Position numbers and translations under genes: made by a program. Below are positions 60,644-64,000 of a DNA stretch of 64,000 nucleotides, piece after piece; position 1 is the first letter of the stretch, and each line of letters starts with the position of its first letter. The notes beneath the pieces were generated by a model that saw only the letters and a program-made list of their open reading frames with translations, was not told the origin of the DNA and did not search any database. Source of the DNA: an uncultured Oscillospiraceae bacterium (lineage in GTDB: Bacteria > Bacillota > Clostridia > Oscillospirales > Oscillospiraceae); the NCBI GenBank assembly GCA_934589225.1, contig CAKTNS010000002.1, forward strand, positions 62,001 through 126,000. The letters run 5' to 3'.

Positions 60644-61726
60644 ATGAAAATTCCCTTCCGTGAAGAAGAACTGAAAGCCGTCGCCCAGGTCCCCGCTTTC
60701 GGCGGTGGCACCATCCCCATATTCAATTACCCCATCTCCACCCAGGAGCTGGTGAAGCGCACCTTCATTGATAAGGAAGCCCTGTGGATTCTCAACGGCT
60801 CCGAAACCGGCTTCTTCTGCCCCTCCGTCATTCCTGACCACGTGGCCCGGGGCTTCTGCTTTGAGGCCGTGCCCGTCCCCCGGGAGAAATTCGGCGGCAA
60901 GGACATGTTCGGTCTGAACTGGAAGTACATCGACGTGGCCGGCGGCTCCATGAGCGAAGGCAAGCTCTTTGATGATGCCAACGACTGGCGGGATTACGTC
61001 CACTTCCCCGACATTGACAGCTGGGACTGGGAAGGCAGCGCCGAAATGAACAAGGACTACCTGGCCTCCGGCCCCAAGATCCTGTGGCTGCTGAATGGCT
61101 GCTGGTTTGAGCGCCTGATCTCCTTCATGACCTTTGAGGGTGCCGCCATGGCCCTGCTGGATGATGACCAGCTGGATGCCCTGAAGGAGCTGATCCACGA
61201 GACCACCTCTTTGTACATGCGCATTGTGGACAAGTGCTGCCAGTACTATGACATCCCCGGCTTCTGCATCCATGACGACTGGGGCTCCCAGATGGCCCCC
61301 TTCTTCTCCGAAGCCGTAGCCCGTGAGGTCTTCCTGCCGGAGATGAAGCGCTTCTGCGACCACGTCCATTCCCACGGCAAGTTCATTGATCTGCACTCCT
61401 GCGGCAAAGGCGAGACCCGGTGCAGCGTCTTTGTAGACGCCGGCTTTGATTCCTGGACGCCCATGGCCATGAACGACACCGACAAGCTGTGGAAGGATTA
61501 CGGCGACAAGATCGTGATCTCCGTAGTCTGCAACGAGCTGGAGCACCCGGAATCCGCCACGGAGGAAGAGCTCCGGGCCGCCGCCCGCTCCTTCGCCGCC
61601 AAATACGCCACCCCCGACCGGCCCTGCGTATTCAGCTACATGTATTCAAACCCCGCCTACCTGACCCCGGCCTTCCGGGAGGAACTGTACAAAGCATCCC
61701 GGATCGGCTGCTGCGGACAGGCATAA
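60644..61726 (+). CDS. URO-D superfamily protein, corrinoid methyltransferase-like
   Basis: 360 residues from the ATG at 60644 after AAAGGAG; the frame is open far upstream but that part overlaps the divergent regulator. The URO-D barrel shows IHDDWGSQMAPFFS and the zinc-site type FIDLHSCGKGETRCS (H-x-C). In this superfamily those residues serve methylcobamide-dependent methyltransferases (MtaA/MtbA and O-demethylase types) rather than porphyrin decarboxylation. Paired with a transporter and a metabolite-sensing regulator, it probably takes a methyl group from an imported methoxylated or methylated compound. No corrinoid protein gene is adjacent. Confidence 0.78.
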   Translation: MKIPFREEELKAVAQVPAFGGGTIPIFNYPISTQELVKRTFIDKEALWILNGSETGFFCPSVIPDHVARGFCFEAVPVPREKFGGKDMFGLNWKYIDVAGGSMSEGKLFDDANDWRDYVHFPDIDSWDWEGSAEMNKDYLASGPKILWLLNGCWFERLISFMTFEGAAMALLDDDQLDALKELIHETTSLYMRIVDKCCQYYDIPGFCIHDDWGSQMAPFFSEAVAREVFLPEMKRFCDHVHSHGKFIDLHSCGKGETRCSVFVDAGFDSWTPMAMNDTDKLWKDYGDKIVISVVCNELEHPESATEEELRAAARSFAAKYATPDRPCVFSYMYSNPAYLTPAFREELYKASRIGCCGQA

Positions 61727-61770
61727 ACATTTAAAAGCAAAGGTTGGAAGAGATCAAAGGAGGAACCCTT

Positions 61771-63120
61771 ATGCAGCCAACAAGCACTAAAAAAGAAATC
61801 TGGACCATGGGCACCTATTCCCTGCTGACCCTGTCCATCATGGTCGGCTTCATGTACCTGAACACCTTCGCCACGGAGGTCCTGAAAATCCCCGCCGCCA
61901 CCCTGGCCACGGCCCTGCTGATCGCCAAAATCTGCGACTTCCTGGTGTCCCTGTTCTGCGGCGTCATCGTTGAAAAGGTCAAGCTGGGCAAAAAAGGCAA
62001 AAATCAGGGCTGGCTGTTCTATGGCCGCTGGGTTCTCGCCATCATGATCATGCTGGAGGTGGCCAATACCTCCGCCGCCCCCATGGTTGTCCGGGTCGCC
62101 GTTCTGGGCCTTTCCTACACGGTGCTCAACTGTCTCATGAACATCATCCAGACCTCTTACTATGGCATCGTCGCCGTGGTAGCCGGTCCCAACCCCGCCA
62201 ACCGGAACGCCATGACCATCAATTTCATCCGTCAGAACACCGTGGTCATGCTGATCTGTTCCTTCATCCCCACCCTGGTCACCAAGCTGCCCTTCGGCAA
62301 CTGGAACTACTTTATCGTCTCCCTGGTCTTCATGCTCCCCATGCCCTGGGCCCTGGGCAGCATCTCCCGGCTGGCAGATGGCAAGGACCTGCCGGTGGGT
62401 CAGGGGCCTGCCGGTGCGCCCCAGGTCTCCATTAAGGACATGGTGGAGTCCCTCTTCAAAAATCCCCAGCTGCTGGCACTGTTCGTTTCTTTCACCGTCC
62501 TGCAGATCGGCATGTTCATGTATCAGGCCAACTACACCTACTATTTCATTTATGTCATCGGTGACTTCACCAAGCTGACCCTGGCCACCCTGGCCGCCTC
62601 ACTGGTAGGTGTGGTAGCGGCTCTGTTCATGCCCAAGCTGGGCCTCAAGATCGGCAAAAAGTGGGCCTGCGTTATGGGCTTCACCCTCTTCGGCCTGGGC
62701 CTTGTGGGCATCAACCTGATGGGTGCCCAGCACTGGGTCTGGTACATCATCTTCATGAGCTTCGGCACCTGCGGCACTTACATCTACTCCTCCTTCCAGG
62801 TCACCATGTATCTGGACTGCGGCGAGTGGTACCTGAATAAGACCGGCAAGGATATGCGGACCATCGCCATCGGCCTGGCCTCTCCCCCCATGAAGATCGG
62901 CATGGCCCTGGGCGGCACCATCGGCCTGTACCTGCTGGGTGCCACCGGCTACGTGGCCGGATTCACCCCGGACGAGGCCTGGGTCAAGAGCTTCATGTTC
63001 ATCTGCTGGGTCGTCCCCGCCATCATCTACTTCACCGCCGCCGCCATCATGGCCATCTTCTACCGCATCACCGACGCGGAAGCCGCCAGATGCGCCCAGG
63101 AAAACGCCGCCAAAAAGTAA
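61771..63120 (+). CDS. GPH-type MFS transporter
   Basis: 449 residues from the ATG at 61771, which follows AAAGGAGG; twelve predicted helices. Pattern KICDFLVSLFCGVIVEKVKL resembles the GPH family D-x3-D/loop region, and YYFIYVIGDFTKLTLATLAA lies in the second half. It starts 44 bases after the URO-D-like gene, so the two form an operon divergent from the PucR-type regulator. It likely imports that enzyme's substrate. A short Gln/Pro-rich loop (VGQGPAGAPQ) links the halves. Confidence 0.85.
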   Translation: MQPTSTKKEIWTMGTYSLLTLSIMVGFMYLNTFATEVLKIPAATLATALLIAKICDFLVSLFCGVIVEKVKLGKKGKNQGWLFYGRWVLAIMIMLEVANTSAAPMVVRVAVLGLSYTVLNCLMNIIQTSYYGIVAVVAGPNPANRNAMTINFIRQNTVVMLICSFIPTLVTKLPFGNWNYFIVSLVFMLPMPWALGSISRLADGKDLPVGQGPAGAPQVSIKDMVESLFKNPQLLALFVSFTVLQIGMFMYQANYTYYFIYVIGDFTKLTLATLAASLVGVVAALFMPKLGLKIGKKWACVMGFTLFGLGLVGINLMGAQHWVWYIIFMSFGTCGTYIYSSFQVTMYLDCGEWYLNKTGKDMRTIAIGLASPPMKIGMALGGTIGLYLLGATGYVAGFTPDEAWVKSFMFICWVVPAIIYFTAAAIMAIFYRITDAEAARCAQENAAKK

Positions 63121-63143
63121 ACCCTCATTGGAATTACTTTCAT

Positions 63144-63182
63144 ACCGCCGAGCCGCCCCCCAAGGCCGCTCGGCGGTGTTTT
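63144..63182 (+). terminator. Terminator of the URO-D/MFS operon
   Basis: Perfect 10-bp stem ACCGCCGAGC / GCTCGGCGGT (63144-63153 with 63168-63177), 14-base loop, then GTTTTC. Confidence 0.65.
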
Positions 63183-63189
63183 CAGCAGC

Positions 63190-64000
63190 AACACGGGCGT
63201 TTTTGAATAGGTTGGTTCAAAAAATGAGCCCATCAGCGAGACCGTAGGGGCGGCAATCTGCCGCCCGCCACGTTCCGAATATAACCCGTGCAGATGAATG
63301 GAACCACGCAATGTAGCGGCGATGATTCATCGCCATGCCACATTCCGAATACAACCCATGCGGTTGAACAGTATCACCCACCAGCAAAACCGTAGGGAAC
63401 GGCCTATGTGCCGTTCCGGGGACGCTGCGAATATAACCCGTGCGGATGAATGGAACCACGCAATGTAGCGGCGATGATTCATCGGTGGAATCATGGTGTG
63501 ATTGCCCCCGGCAATCAATAGATTTTGATTCGCTGCGCGGAGCACCACCAAGCCACATTTCGAATACAACCTGTGCGGATGATAGAATCCACCCACCAGT
63601 GTGACCGTAGGGGCGGCAATCTGCCGCCCGCCACGTTCCGAGTACAACCTGTGTGGTTGAATGGTATTACCTATCGATATGTCATCCCGACCGAAATGAA
63701 ATGGAGTGGAGGGATCTTCCCAAGCAGCAGATTTTACCTTGCATCGGTTATTTCTGCCACTTGGGTGGATTCCTCCACTCCGCTTCGCTGCGGTCGGAAT
63801 GACATGTCGGTGGGTGGTTCTGTTTTGTCCGCACAGGTTGTATCCAGGACGTAACATGGCGATGAATCATCGCCGCTACATTGGATGTACCGTATATTGG
63901 GCAATACCATTCAACCGCACAGGTTGTATCCGAAACGTGGCGGGCGGCTAATAGCCGGCCCCTACATGCACATCGGTGAGTGATACCATTCATCCCCACG
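63190..64000. repeat. Palindromic-cassette repeat island 5, runs to window edge
   Basis: Five forward linkers (63281, 63351, 63431, 63565, 63643) alternate with hairpins. These are GTAGGGGCGGC (63244), GTAGCGGCGATGATTCATCG (~63313), GTAGGGAACGGC (~63391), again GTAGCGGCGATG plus a GCTCCGCGCAGCGAATC unit (~63465-63550), and GTAGGGGCGGC (~63607). The centre is 63682-63802 with ends TCATCCCGA and TCGGAATGA. Reverse linkers follow at 63814, about 63908 and 63981, with reverse hairpins GGCGATGAATCATCGCC (~63858) and GGCGGGCGGC (~63939). No gene is present. Confidence 0.85.

Overview
The window looks like a chromosomal segment of a GC-rich gut member of the Clostridia, probably Oscillospiraceae or a close relative. 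That placement is an inference from codon and GC character, Gram-positive lipoproteins, near-consensus sigma-A promoters with 17-base spacers, a tetrahydrofolate riboswitch ahead of a folT-like gene, and the gene families present. No rRNA or tRNA gene was found.

Layout. 1-5815 (minus) is a housekeeping operon smc-ftsY-rdgB-yhbY-nadD, divergent from a sugar-kinase-like APH gene. 7343-8251 is a lipoprotein. 9027-11682 holds a GH13 alpha-glucosidase and a GT32-like glycosyltransferase. 11776-16022 is a four-gene glycan operon (TagA/WecG, two GT4, one GT2/GT13-like). 16093-19446 is a MoxR ATPase / VWA / small-protein operon. It is followed by a YfhO membrane protein, an ABC transporter pair of the MacB/FtsX type, the YhaM exoribonuclease and a glycine-rich repeat surface protein. 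Next come proS, L-serine dehydratase, a two-component system divergent from a polyphosphate-polymerase/DUF4956/surface-lipoprotein operon, a phosphoribosyltransferase, and a cobalamin-riboswitch operon with an extracytoplasmic CbiK-type chelatase and a FecBCD-type transporter. An orphan ParB/Noc-like gene and the THF-riboswitch folT gene follow.

The stretch 48487-53303 is accessory. It holds a complete group II intron, a small regulated module built around two overlapping opposed promoters with duplicated operators, a truncated type III methyltransferase gene and an adjacent gene with a HEPN-like motif. The right end returns to ordinary genes: ychF, traX-like, radical SAM, MFS transporter, GDPD, and a PucR-type regulator divergent from a URO-D methyltransferase-like gene and its transporter.

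The most unusual signal is non-coding. Five intergenic islands (about 8410-8890, 22370-22725, 27017-27440, 29868-31040, 63190-64000) are built from short hairpin cassettes separated by a constant linker. In each island forward-oriented units come first, then a centre of about 120 bases with inverted ends, then reverse-oriented units. A second notable item is a stand-alone 0.32-kb transcription unit at 31045-31366 with its own promoter and a perfect 18-bp terminator stem but no long reading frame.
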